DNA of 64,000 nucleotides from assembly GCA_050696075.1 (NCBI GenBank), contig JBOGUF010000216.1:62001-126000 (forward strand). The letters are read 5' to 3'. Origin of the DNA: JBOGUF01 sp050696075 (GTDB lineage: Bacteria > Chloroflexota > Chloroflexia > Thermomicrobiales > UBA6265). The position numbers and the translations under genes are program-made. The notes beneath the pieces are model-generated. The model did not search any database. It was not told where the DNA came from and worked only from the letters and a program-made list of their open reading frames with translations. Position 1 is the stretch's first letter. Each line of letters begins with the position of its first letter. This document shows, piece by piece, positions 15,181 to 23,109 of this stretch.

Positions 15181-16212
15181 TTAGGCGGTGCCGGGGATGC
15201 CGGCTTCGCAAACGAGGGCCGCCAGGTCGGCGATGCGGCAGGCATATCCCCACTCGTTGTCGTACCAGGCGATGACCTTGACCATCGTATCGCCGATCAC
15301 CATCGTAGAGAGCCCGTCGACGATGGATGACCGCGAGTCTTGCTGGAGGTCGGTCGAGACAAGCGGCTCCTCGGAATATCCGAGGATACCGGTCAAGGCG
15401 TCGCCCTGCGCCGCGCACTTGAAGGCGTCGTTGACGGCATCGACCGTGATCGGCTTGTCGGTTTCCGCCACGAAGTCGATGATCGAGACGGTCGGTGTCG
15501 GCACGCGTAGCGAGAAACCGTCGAACTTGCCTTTAAGCTGGGGCAGGACGAGGGCAAGCGCCTTCGCCGCTCCGGTTGTCGTCGGTATGATGTTGATTGC
15601 AGCGGAGCGGGCGCGCCGGAGGTCGCTATGCGGGCCGTCGAGGATCACCTGGTCGTTGGTGTAGGAGTGGACGGTTGTCATCAACCCGCGCCGGATGCCG
15701 AATTGATCCAGCACCACTTTGGCCACGGGTGCCAGGCAGTTGGTCGTGCATGATGCATTCGAGATGATGTCGTGATTGTCGGCGTCGTACTTTTCCTCGT
15801 TGACGCCGAGGACAATCGTGATGTCCTCCCCTTTCGCTGGTGCGCTGATGATGACCTTCTTGGCTCCGGCCTCGATGTGGCCGCGAGCTTTCTCGGCGTC
15901 GGTGAAGCGACCGGTCGATTCGACGACGAGGTCGACGCCTTCCTTGCCCCATGGCAGCGCCGACGGTTCTCGTTCGGCGAAGACGTTGACCGTCTTGTCG
16001 TCCACGCGGATCGCGCCTTCGGCGGCGCTAATCTCAGCATCGAACCGACCATAGGTGGAGTCGTATTTGAGCAGATGAGCGAGTGCTTCCGGGCTCGTCA
16101 GGTCGTTGACCGCCACGATCTCGAAGAGGTCACTGAAGCCGCCTTCGTGAACCGCCTTGTAGACCTGGCGGCCGATGCGGCCGAATCCGTTGATGCCGAC
16201 GCGAATAGCCAT
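15181..16212 (-). CDS. gap: Glyceraldehyde-3-phosphate dehydrogenase, type I, NAD-dependent
   Basis: Oxidises and phosphorylates glyceraldehyde 3-phosphate. The 343 residues have the Rossmann 'GINGFGRIGRQVYKA', Asp37 in 'VNDLTS' (which favours NAD over NADP), catalytic Cys155 in 'SNASCTTNCLAP', and the C-terminal 'WYDNEWGYACRIADL'. A strong AGGAGG lies 7 bases before the ATG. The gene begins 73 bases after yvcK and precedes pgk. The asp residue suggests a catabolic enzyme. Confidence 0.97.
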   Translation of the reverse strand: MAIRVGINGFGRIGRQVYKAVHEGGFSDLFEIVAVNDLTSPEALAHLLKYDSTYGRFDAEISAAEGAIRVDDKTVNVFAEREPSALPWGKEGVDLVVESTGRFTDAEKARGHIEAGAKKVIISAPAKGEDITIVLGVNEEKYDADNHDIISNASCTTNCLAPVAKVVLDQFGIRRGLMTTVHSYTNDQVILDGPHSDLRRARSAAINIIPTTTGAAKALALVLPQLKGKFDGFSLRVPTPTVSIIDFVAETDKPITVDAVNDAFKCAAQGDALTGILGYSEEPLVSTDLQQDSRSSIVDGLSTMVIGDTMVKVIAWYDNEWGYACRIADLAALVCEAGIPGTA

Positions 16213-16285
16213 GCACCCTCCTTTGCGGGTCGTTTCCTGAGATCGATCCGTTTTACCGGGGATTCCACTGTGCGAATCGACTCGC

Positions 16286-17632
16286 TTAGTCGCCGGCGGC
16301 CACGAGCTCTGACGGCTGCGTGCGCGCCCCCCCGTTTAGCATTGGTAATCGTGAAACATCGAGCAATGCTTGTGCCAGCTTATTCGGGTCGTGCCGCAAC
16401 GGATTCGCGTCGTTGACGACGTCCCGCGAGATGACGGTGACTTTGCCGACGACCGATTCGAGATGATCGTCGGTGACGGCGTCAACGGGCAGGTCGGGCG
16501 TAATGGCCTGCACGACCGCCCGGTTGTTGTTGACCAGGGCGTAGCTCAGCACGCCGTCCCCGACGTAGTCGATGACCGCCTGGATGTGCTCCGCGGCGCC
16601 AAAATGGTCGGTTTCGCCGGGCTGGGTCGCGACGTTGCAGACGTAGACGATCTTGGCGCGCGACGATCGAATCGCTTGGATGACCCCGTCGACGAGCAGG
16701 TTTGGCAGGACGCTCGTATAGAGGCTGCCAGGGCCGAGCACGATGAGGTCGGCGTTCATGATTGCGGCCAAAGCCGGGTCGTACGCGTCGGGCTTCTCTG
16801 GCACCATGAAAACGCGCCGAATCGGCGGCTTGTCGCGCGAGATCGTCGATTCGCCATGCACGATGGTGCCGTCGACGAGTTCGGCGCAAAGAGTCACGTT
16901 TTCGAGGGTGGAGGGCAGCACGCGCCCGCGCACGGCGAGGACGCGCGCTGACTCGATGACCGCCTGCTCGAAGCTGCCGGTGAGCTGCGTCAGCGCCGTG
17001 ATGAAGAGGTTGCCAAATGAGTGGCCGGCGAGGGCCGATCCTTCACGATCGAAGCGGTACTGGAACAAGCGGCCGACGCTCGATTCGTCGTCGGCCAGGG
17101 CGACGATGCAGTTGCGGATGTCGCCCGGCGCCGGGATGTCGAACTCCTGTCGGATGCGCCCCGTGCTGCCGCCGTCGTCCGCCACGGTGACGATGGCGGT
17201 GATGTTGAGGTCGAGGTGTTTGAGGCCGCGCAAAAGCGTCGACATGCCGGTGCCGCCGCCGATTGTCACCACGTTCAGGGCCGGTCGGACGCGGCCGAAC
17301 CGATGCTCGGCCACGATCTGGGCCAGCGGTTGCCGTCCGGTAGTTTGTGCCAGGAGCGGCGTGAGGATCGAGTGGGTCAAGCGAGTGAGCGCATAGGCGG
17401 CGGCGATCGCGCCCACCGCGAAGAGCAGCATCTCCCGCCAGGGATGCGGGATGAATTGGAGGGTGACGCTTTGGACGACGTCAGTGATGAGTTCGGGCAC
17501 CGCGTAGTTGCGATAAAGCCACGCCAGGCCCATCGCCACGGCGAGGCTTGTCAGCACGATACCGAGCATGAAGAGAGCGACCCAGCGTTTGATCAACATA
17601 CCGGGTCGGAGCCAGGTGCGCCAGCTTCGCAG
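16286..17632 (-). CDS. yvcK: YvcK/CofD-family protein with N-terminal membrane anchor
   Basis: In Bacillus, YvcK is needed for growth on gluconeogenic carbon sources and normal cell shape, and binds UDP-GlcNAc. This 448-residue protein has two N-terminal TM helices ('WVALFMLGIVLTSLAVAMGL' and 'EMLLFAVGAIAAAYALTRLT'), then the CofD-like domain with 'VTIGGGTGMSTLLRGLKHL', 'IVTVADDGGSTGRIR', 'GDIRNCIVALAD' and 'ADLIVLGPGSLYTSVLPNLL'. The start is unusual: CTG at 17632 has a perfect GGGAGGG six bases upstream, while GTG at 17647 and ATG at 17599 have none. It heads the gap-pgk-tpiA-secG operon, which suits a role in central carbon control. Confidence 0.85.
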   Translation of the reverse strand: MRSWRTWLRPGMLIKRWVALFMLGIVLTSLAVAMGLAWLYRNYAVPELITDVVQSVTLQFIPHPWREMLLFAVGAIAAAYALTRLTHSILTPLLAQTTGRQPLAQIVAEHRFGRVRPALNVVTIGGGTGMSTLLRGLKHLDLNITAIVTVADDGGSTGRIRQEFDIPAPGDIRNCIVALADDESSVGRLFQYRFDREGSALAGHSFGNLFITALTQLTGSFEQAVIESARVLAVRGRVLPSTLENVTLCAELVDGTIVHGESTISRDKPPIRRVFMVPEKPDAYDPALAAIMNADLIVLGPGSLYTSVLPNLLVDGVIQAIRSSRAKIVYVCNVATQPGETDHFGAAEHIQAVIDYVGDGVLSYALVNNNRAVVQAITPDLPVDAVTDDHLESVVGKVTVISRDVVNDANPLRHDPNKLAQALLDVSRLPMLNGGARTQPSELVAAGD

Positions 17633-17690
17633 GGTCGTCCCTCCCACGAGGTGTATTGCCGTGGTCCGCCTGTACGGGGCGTCGATGCCG

Positions 17691-17699
17691 AGTATAGCA
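17691..17699 (-). promoter_or_regulatory. Extended -10 promoter for the yvcK-gap-pgk-tpiA-secG operon
   Basis: Minus-strand TGCTATACT (TATACT at 17696-17691) about 60 bases before the CTG start. No good -35. It is divergent from the nusA promoter 140 bases away. Confidence 0.6.
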
Positions 17700-17835
17700 C
17701 CCGGTCCTGTGCGCCGATGAGCCAGTGGGGCCATGCCTTGAGCGTCGGAACGGACGAGCGGGACGAGTGAGCGTCGGAGCGCCTAGGGGAAGGCGTACGT
17801 GGGGGTGAATCGACATGACGTAATGTTCGCGCGCC

Positions 17836-17865
17836 TTGTTTTGGGGTGCACCGGGCTGGTATACT
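17836..17865 (+). promoter_or_regulatory. Promoter for the nusA-infB operon
   Basis: TTGTTT (17836-17841), an 18-base spacer ending in TGG, then TATACT (17860-17865), an extended -10. Predicted start is near 17872, giving a leader of about 140 bases that contains the hairpin at 17893-17917. Confidence 0.7.
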
Positions 17866-17892
17866 TTGGCCACGGAACCAATGCTCTGTGGG

Positions 17893-17926
17893 GAACGTGG
17901 GTCTCCGGCCCACGTTCTTTGTTGTT
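17893..17926 (+). terminator. Terminator-like hairpin in the nusA leader (probable attenuator)
   Basis: GAACGTGGG (17893-17901) pairs perfectly with CCCACGTTC (17909-17917), loop of seven bases, then TTTGTTGTT. It has the form of an intrinsic terminator. It cannot end an upstream plus-strand gene, because the neighbour is divergent, and it lies about 20 bases after the predicted start of nusA transcription. It may therefore regulate the nusA operon by attenuation. A second possible stem (CCACCGGTGG, from about 17931) lies downstream. Confidence 0.7.
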
Positions 17927-18012
17927 CCGCCACCGGTGGCCCCGAGTACGCAGGGCGGCATACAAACCTCGCGGCCCTCGTTACCGTTGGACTATTGAAG
18001 GAGTTACGCGGG

Positions 18013-19353
18013 ATGAAGAGCGACTTCTATACCGCGATCGCTCAAATTGCCGCTGAACGGGGAATTCCTCGGGACGCGGTCCTCTCTTCCGTTGAGCACG
18101 CGCTGAAGACCGTCTATAAGAAGATGGCGAACACGGAAGAGGAGGTTGAGGTCACCATCGATCCTGGCACGGGGTCGATGCACGTTTACGTGATTAAGCG
18201 GGTCGTCACCGAAATCGAGGATCCGCTCAACGACCTGCTGCTCGCCGAGGCCCAGCAAGCCGCACCGGACGCGCAGCTGGGCGATCAGATTCGGATCGAA
18301 CGAACGCCCGACAATTTCGGGCGCATTGCCGCACAAACCGCGAAGCAAGTCGTGCTTCAGCGTATCCGCGACTACGAACGCGACAGTGTTTACGAAGAGT
18401 TCCAGGACAAGCAAGGCGAAGTCCTGAATGGCTTAGTGCAGCGAGCCGATTCCCGGGCCGTCATTGTGGAGCTGGCCAAGGCCGAGGCCGTGATGCCCGT
18501 TCGCGAGCAGGTCGGAACGGAGCGCTACCGGCCGGGACAGCGGATCAAGGTGTACCTCGTCGAAGTCAACAAGGATCAGCGCGGACCGCAGTTGATCGTG
18601 TCGCGCTCACACCCGAACTTGATACGTCGCCTCTTCGAGATGGAAGTGCCGGAGATCTTCAGCGGAGCCGTGGAGATCATGGAGGTCGCGCGAGAGCCGG
18701 GATTGCGATCGAAGGTGGCCGTCGCGGCGCGACAAGAAAAGGTCGATCCCGTCGGCTCGTGCGTCGGCATTCGTGGCGTGCGGATCCAGAACATCGTCAA
18801 CGAGCTTTACGGAGAGAAGATTGACGTCATCGAATGGTCGCCCGACACGGCGTCCTTTATCGCAAACGCGCTCAGCCCGGCCAAGCCGACAAACGTCTCG
18901 CTCAACGAGGCGGAGAAGATCGCGACGGTCATCGTGCCGACCGACCAAATGTCGCTCGCTATCGGCAAAGAAGGGCAAAACGCGCGGCTGGCGTTCAAAC
19001 TGACCGGCTGGCGGATCGATATCAAAGATCCCGAATCGCTCCGTGGCCAGGATCTTGATCTGTTCCGGCAGGCGCGCGCTGAGGTTCCCGATGACTTCGG
19101 ATGGCAAGGCCGCCAGCCGCGGCTCGTTCGTGCCGACGGGACGATCAGCGTGCGCGAGCAGGAGTTCGGTCCACTTGCGTCTGAACTGGTCGGCATGAGC
19201 GTCGACGTCGAGGTGCGTGGTGACGTGCTGGAGGTCTATTACAACCGGGAACTTCGAGCTCGTTTCGAGACTGCCAGCGGCAGAGAGTTGTCCCTCGACG
19301 ATGTGAGCAACCCGGCGGAGACCTCGCTTTCCGGCGTCGCTCCGAGCGAGTAG
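18013..19353 (+). CDS. nusA: Transcription termination/antitermination factor NusA
   Basis: Binds RNA polymerase and nascent RNA, and modulates pausing, termination and antitermination. The 446 residues contain the N-terminal RNAP-binding domain (1-125), S1 domain (about 130-200), and KH1/KH2 domains ('VGSCVGIRGVRIQNIVNEL', 'MSLAIGKEGQNARLAFKLTG'). The last 90 residues form an extra domain unlike the acidic repeats of E. coli NusA ('VREQEFGPLASELVGMSVDV'). ATG at 18013 has AAGGAG nine bases upstream. rimP, which precedes nusA in most bacteria, is absent; yvcK is divergent instead. Confidence 0.96.
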   Translation: MKSDFYTAIAQIAAERGIPRDAVLSSVEHALKTVYKKMANTEEEVEVTIDPGTGSMHVYVIKRVVTEIEDPLNDLLLAEAQQAAPDAQLGDQIRIERTPDNFGRIAAQTAKQVVLQRIRDYERDSVYEEFQDKQGEVLNGLVQRADSRAVIVELAKAEAVMPVREQVGTERYRPGQRIKVYLVEVNKDQRGPQLIVSRSHPNLIRRLFEMEVPEIFSGAVEIMEVAREPGLRSKVAVAARQEKVDPVGSCVGIRGVRIQNIVNELYGEKIDVIEWSPDTASFIANALSPAKPTNVSLNEAEKIATVIVPTDQMSLAIGKEGQNARLAFKLTGWRIDIKDPESLRGQDLDLFRQARAEVPDDFGWQGRQPRLVRADGTISVREQEFGPLASELVGMSVDVEVRGDVLEVYYNRELRARFETASGRELSLDDVSNPAETSLSGVAPSE

Positions 19354-19374
19354 CGTTGGCAAAGAGAGGCATTG

Positions 19375-19737
19375 ATGGCGGGTACGGCGGCTGTCGCGCG
19401 GCGCGCTTCGCGCAAGGGTCCACGACCGAAACACGTGCCGCAACGCATGTGTGTCTCGTGTCGCGAGCGGTCGGCGAAGCGCGCGTTGATCCGGCTCGTG
19501 CGGACGCCGGAGGGATCGGTTGAGGTCGATCCGACCGGAAAGCGGAATGGGCGCGGCGCGTACTTGTGCGACGATCCGGCCTGCTGGGAACGGGCGTTGT
19601 CGTCCGGCCGGCTTGCGCAGGCGCTGAAAACGACCATCGATGGGGAGACATTGCAAACATTACGGCGATTCGCGGCCGAGCTGCCGCCAAAGGCGGATGC
19701 GGAAAGCGAATCGGCGCGGGAAGGATCAGATGGATGA
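19375..19737 (+). CDS. ylxR: YlxR (RnpM) family RNA-binding protein
   Basis: A 120-residue protein with the YlxR signature 'VPQRMCVSCRERSAKRALIR' and 'GRGAYLCDDPACWERAL'. The family sits between nusA and infB in many bacteria; in Firmicutes it has been reported to bind and modulate RNase P RNA. Here it starts at ATG 19375 after an AGAGAGG ribosome site, and its stop overlaps the infB start (ATGA). Basic at the N-terminus, as expected for RNA binding. Confidence 0.9.
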   Translation: MAGTAAVARRASRKGPRPKHVPQRMCVSCRERSAKRALIRLVRTPEGSVEVDPTGKRNGRGAYLCDDPACWERALSSGRLAQALKTTIDGETLQTLRRFAAELPPKADAESESAREGSDG

Positions 19738-21635
19738 GTAGCACGTACTACGAAAGCGAAACCGCGCGCCGGGGACGTTCGGGCGGCCGTGGCCGACGGG
19801 GCAAGTCGGCTCGCGGCAGTGGCGCTCGTACGGTAACGCTGCGGCGCGCGGTGCCGGTGGTGCGAGAACCGGTGTCCCTGCCGCAAATCGTGACGGTCGC
19901 CGAGCTTGCGGAAAAACTCGAGACCAGCGGCGTCGAGGTGATCAAGGAGTTGATGAAGCTCGGCATCATGGCGAGCCTGAATCAACAGATCGACTACGAG
20001 ACGGCCGCGAAGGTCGCGACGACGCTTGGCTGGGAAACCAACGCGCTCGTTTCCGAGATCGTGCAGCAGGCGGCGGCCGACTTTGAGAGCAGGCGTGCCG
20101 AGGCGGAGACGGACCCGCGGGCCGTCGCGCGACCGCCGGTCGTCACAATCATGGGTCACGTCGATCACGGGAAGACGAAGCTGCTCGACGCGATTCGGTC
20201 GACGAACGTGGCCGAGGGCGAGGCAGGCGGCATCACCCAGCACATTGGCGCCTACCAGATTGAAACACAAGGACGGAAGATTACCTTCCTCGATACGCCG
20301 GGACACGAGGCCTTCACGGCGATGCGCGCGCGCGGAGCGCAAGCGACCGACATCGCGATTCTCGTGGTCGCCGCCGACGACGGCGTCATGCCGACGACGC
20401 GCGAGGCGATCGCGCACATCAAGTCGGCAAACGTGCCGTTGGTCGTGGCAGTCAACAAGATCGATTTGCCGGCTGCCAATCCGGATCGTGTCAAGCAACA
20501 ACTGAGCGAGCTTGGCGTGATGCCCGAAGAGTGGGGCGGTGACGTGCCATTTGTCGAGGTTTCCGCCAAGGAAGTGCTCGGCCTCGACGATTTGCTTGAA
20601 GTGCTTCTTCTCGTTGCAGACGTTACTGAGTTGAAGGCGAACCCGCATAAACTGGCCAGTGGCGTCGTGATCGAAGCGAAGGTCGATCGCACGCGCGGAC
20701 CGGTGGCCACGGTGCTTATTCAGAGCGGTACGCTTAACATGCGGGATGTGGTCGTGGCCGGGGCGACCTGGGGCCGGCTCAAGGCGATGTTCGACGACCG
20801 AGGCAAGCGTGTTCGGCGCGCGGAACCGAGCGCGCCGGTCGAGATCCTGGGGCTGTTCGACGTGCCGCGGGCCGGCGATACCGTGCAGATCTTCGCGGAC
20901 GACCGGGAGGCTCGCCAGCTCGTCGAACAGCGACAAATGCAGCGCCGGGTCGAGGCCCTGATGGGAGACCGCGCCGTCAAACTGCAAGACCTCTACAGCC
21001 AGGTGCAGGCCGGCGATACAGCCGAACTACGGGTAATCGTCAAGGCCGACGTTCAAGGATCCCTCGGCGCGATTCAGTCCGCCCTGTTGAAATTGAACGA
21101 AGGGTCAGACCAGAAGGTCCTGCTCAGCATTCCGTACGCCGGGACCGGCGCGATCAGCGAATCGGACGTTAGCTTGGCCGTGGCAACGCGCAGCATCATC
21201 ATTGGCTTCAACGTCCGACCGGACGTGGCGGCGAAACGCGCGGCCGATAGTAACGGCATCGACATCCGCTTCTACACGATCATTTACAACCTGATCGACG
21301 AAGTGAAGGCCGCGATGACCGGCCTCCTTGCGCCCGAGTATCAGGATGTGACGGACGGCTACGCCGAAGTGCGCGAGACCTTCAAGCTACCAGGCGGCGA
21401 CGTCGTCGCGGGACTCTACGTACTGGATGGCAAGGTGACCCGCAACTCCAAGGCGCGCGTCTTGCGGGACGGTACGATGGTTAATGAAGGCAACATCCGC
21501 TCGCTGAAGCGCTTCAAGGACGACGTGCGCGACGTTGCGGCGGGTTACGAGTGTGGGTTGGGTTTGGAAGGCTTTAATGACCTCCAGATCAAGGACCAGA
21601 TCGAGTTCTACCACCGCGAGGAAGTTGCGCGGTAG
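19734..21635 (+). CDS. infB: Translation initiation factor IF-2
   Basis: GTPase that brings initiator tRNA to the 30S subunit and joins the subunits. A compact form of 633 residues: Gly/Arg-rich N-terminus (residues 10-35), IF2N-type domain (about 50-100), G domain with 'GHVDHGKT' (141-148), 'DTPGHEAFT' and 'NKID', then domains II, III and IV ending 'LGLEGFNDLQIKDQIEFY'. The long N-terminal extension of E. coli is missing. ATG at 19734 overlaps the ylxR stop; AAGGA lies 8 bases upstream. Confidence 0.96.
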   Translation: MSSTYYESETARRGRSGGRGRRGKSARGSGARTVTLRRAVPVVREPVSLPQIVTVAELAEKLETSGVEVIKELMKLGIMASLNQQIDYETAAKVATTLGWETNALVSEIVQQAAADFESRRAEAETDPRAVARPPVVTIMGHVDHGKTKLLDAIRSTNVAEGEAGGITQHIGAYQIETQGRKITFLDTPGHEAFTAMRARGAQATDIAILVVAADDGVMPTTREAIAHIKSANVPLVVAVNKIDLPAANPDRVKQQLSELGVMPEEWGGDVPFVEVSAKEVLGLDDLLEVLLLVADVTELKANPHKLASGVVIEAKVDRTRGPVATVLIQSGTLNMRDVVVAGATWGRLKAMFDDRGKRVRRAEPSAPVEILGLFDVPRAGDTVQIFADDREARQLVEQRQMQRRVEALMGDRAVKLQDLYSQVQAGDTAELRVIVKADVQGSLGAIQSALLKLNEGSDQKVLLSIPYAGTGAISESDVSLAVATRSIIIGFNVRPDVAAKRAADSNGIDIRFYTIIYNLIDEVKAAMTGLLAPEYQDVTDGYAEVRETFKLPGGDVVAGLYVLDGKVTRNSKARVLRDGTMVNEGNIRSLKRFKDDVRDVAAGYECGLGLEGFNDLQIKDQIEFYHREEVAR

Positions 21636-21706
21636 TGGTAGCAGGGAGGGTGTGCTCGGCTGGTCGCGAAGGACCCGTCCTCGCGCCCCCTCTGAAAGGC
21701 TCGCTC

Positions 21707-22090
21707 TTGAGTAGACGCACCCGCCAAGTCGGCGAGTTTCTCCGCGAGCAGCTCTCCGACATCATCCGAACCGAGGTCAAGGATCCGCGCATCGGATTCT
21801 TCAGTGTCACGCACGTCGAGATGACGCCCGATCTGCGCCTGGCGCGGGTCTACATTAGCGTCCTTGGATCGGAGGACGAGCGGACGGCGACGTTGACGGC
21901 ACTCCGGTCTGCCGCCGGTTTTATCCGGCACCATCTCAAGCCGCGTCTTCGGATGAGGCAAATCCCGGAGCTCGAGTTCCGGGATGATCGCTCGATGGAG
22001 CATGCCGAACAGATCGCGCAGGCGCTGCGTAATCTGGGCGAGCCGTCGCCACCTACGCCGTACGCACGAGACGCCGGGAGCAAGCGGTGA
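21707..22090 (+). CDS. rbfA: 30S ribosome-binding factor RbfA
   Basis: Helps mature the 3' and 5' ends of 16S rRNA and the 30S subunit, and aids cold adaptation. The 127-residue protein has the KH-like fold: 'RRTRQVGEFLREQLSDIIRT', 'VKDPRIGFFSVTHVEMTPDL', 'RLARVYISVLG' and 'RHHLKPRLRMRQIPELEFRD'. TTG at 21707 fits the family start and has AAAGG about 8 bases upstream; a GTG at 21635 overlapping the infB stop would add 24 unrelated residues. Its stop overlaps the next gene's start (GTGA). Confidence 0.9.
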   Translation: MSRRTRQVGEFLREQLSDIIRTEVKDPRIGFFSVTHVEMTPDLRLARVYISVLGSEDERTATLTALRSAAGFIRHHLKPRLRMRQIPELEFRDDRSMEHAEQIAQALRNLGEPSPPTPYARDAGSKR

Positions 22091-23106
22091 CATCGCCGGG
22101 GTGGCGCATCGATCCCGTCGCGGCGGATGAGGCGATGCGGCGCTTCCGCTCAGCGCGGACGATCCTGATGCCGACGCACCAAAATGTCGATGCCGATGGT
22201 CTTGCTTCGGCGTTAGCGTTGATGCACGCGTTGAGCGAACTTGGGATGACCGTCGTGCCGCTCATCAGCGACGGGACTCTGCCACAGAGTTTGCGATTCT
22301 TGCCTGGTATCGAGCAGGTCCGCGTCTACGGCGTCGATTCGCTGCCGGACTATGACTTGCTCTGCCTTGCCGACTGCTCTGACAGGCGTCGTCTGGGCGC
22401 GTTCTTCGAGGACGACCACAGCCGGGTCGACGGCAGTGTCCCGATTGTCAACATCGACCACCATGTGACGAACGATCACTTCGGGGTGGTCAATCTGGTT
22501 GAACCGGAGGCGTCCTCGACGGCTGAGCTTGTCGCGGAGTTGTTGCGGCACTGGGAGTCGACGTTGACACCGCCCTTGGCGCAGTGCCTCCTGGCTGGTA
22601 TCTATGGCGACACGCTTGGCTTGCGGACCGAATCGACGACGTCGCGGACGATGAGAACGGTCGCGGATCTGGTCGACGCGGGGGCGGATCCCGTGCCGAT
22701 CGTCGATGCGCTCTTCCGCATTAAGCCGATGTCGACGGTTTGTCTGTGGGAACACGCGCTACGTGGTGTGCAATGGACAGGACCGCTGATTTGGACCGAA
22801 GTGACCAAGGAAACCCTCGCAAACTGCGGCGCCACGGCGTCTGAAGCCGAAGGACTCGTCAACTTCCTTGCCGGCACAGAGGGCTCACGAGCAGCCGCCA
22901 TCTTGTACCAGACGGAGACGGGCTGGCGCGTGAGCCTGCGCAGCCTTCCAGTCGACGTGGACGTGGCCGCAATCGCTTCGGAGTTTGGCGGCGGTGGGCA
23001 CCCCCGGGCAGCCGGGTGTACCGTCACGGGCGGCGAAGAGGAGAAGCAAGTCTTTCTCCGCCGCGTCGCTGAGCTTGCGCGGCCGCTCTCTACCGCGCAC
23101 TCTTAG
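22087..23106 (+). CDS. DHH-family phosphoesterase, NrnA-like (oligoribonuclease / pAp phosphatase)
   Basis: A 339-residue protein with the DHH motifs 'DADGLASALAL', 'LADCSDRRRLG', 'NIDHHVTND' and the C-terminal DHHA1 motif 'FGGGGHPRAAG'. NrnA degrades very short RNAs and dephosphorylates pAp; c-di-nucleotide linear products are also substrates in some species. It sits between rbfA and truB, the usual NrnA place in Firmicutes and Actinobacteria operons. The c-di-AMP receptor at 2143 makes a link to c-di-AMP turnover conceivable but unproven. Confidence 0.88.
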   Translation: MTSPGWRIDPVAADEAMRRFRSARTILMPTHQNVDADGLASALALMHALSELGMTVVPLISDGTLPQSLRFLPGIEQVRVYGVDSLPDYDLLCLADCSDRRRLGAFFEDDHSRVDGSVPIVNIDHHVTNDHFGVVNLVEPEASSTAELVAELLRHWESTLTPPLAQCLLAGIYGDTLGLRTESTTSRTMRTVADLVDAGADPVPIVDALFRIKPMSTVCLWEHALRGVQWTGPLIWTEVTKETLANCGATASEAEGLVNFLAGTEGSRAAAILYQTETGWRVSLRSLPVDVDVAAIASEFGGGGHPRAAGCTVTGGEEEKQVFLRRVAELARPLSTAHS

Positions 23107-23109
23107 ATT

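Noticed and set aside
17801..17830. tmRNA-like 5' end (GGGGGTGAATCGACATGACG)
   Set aside because: The typical GGCTTCGACGG does not follow, and no tag-coding or 3' half was found downstream.
19239..20987. 582-codon open frame antisense to nusA-infB
   Set aside because: The opposite strand contains clear NusA, YlxR and IF2. The long frame is a consequence of low stop frequency in GC-rich codons.
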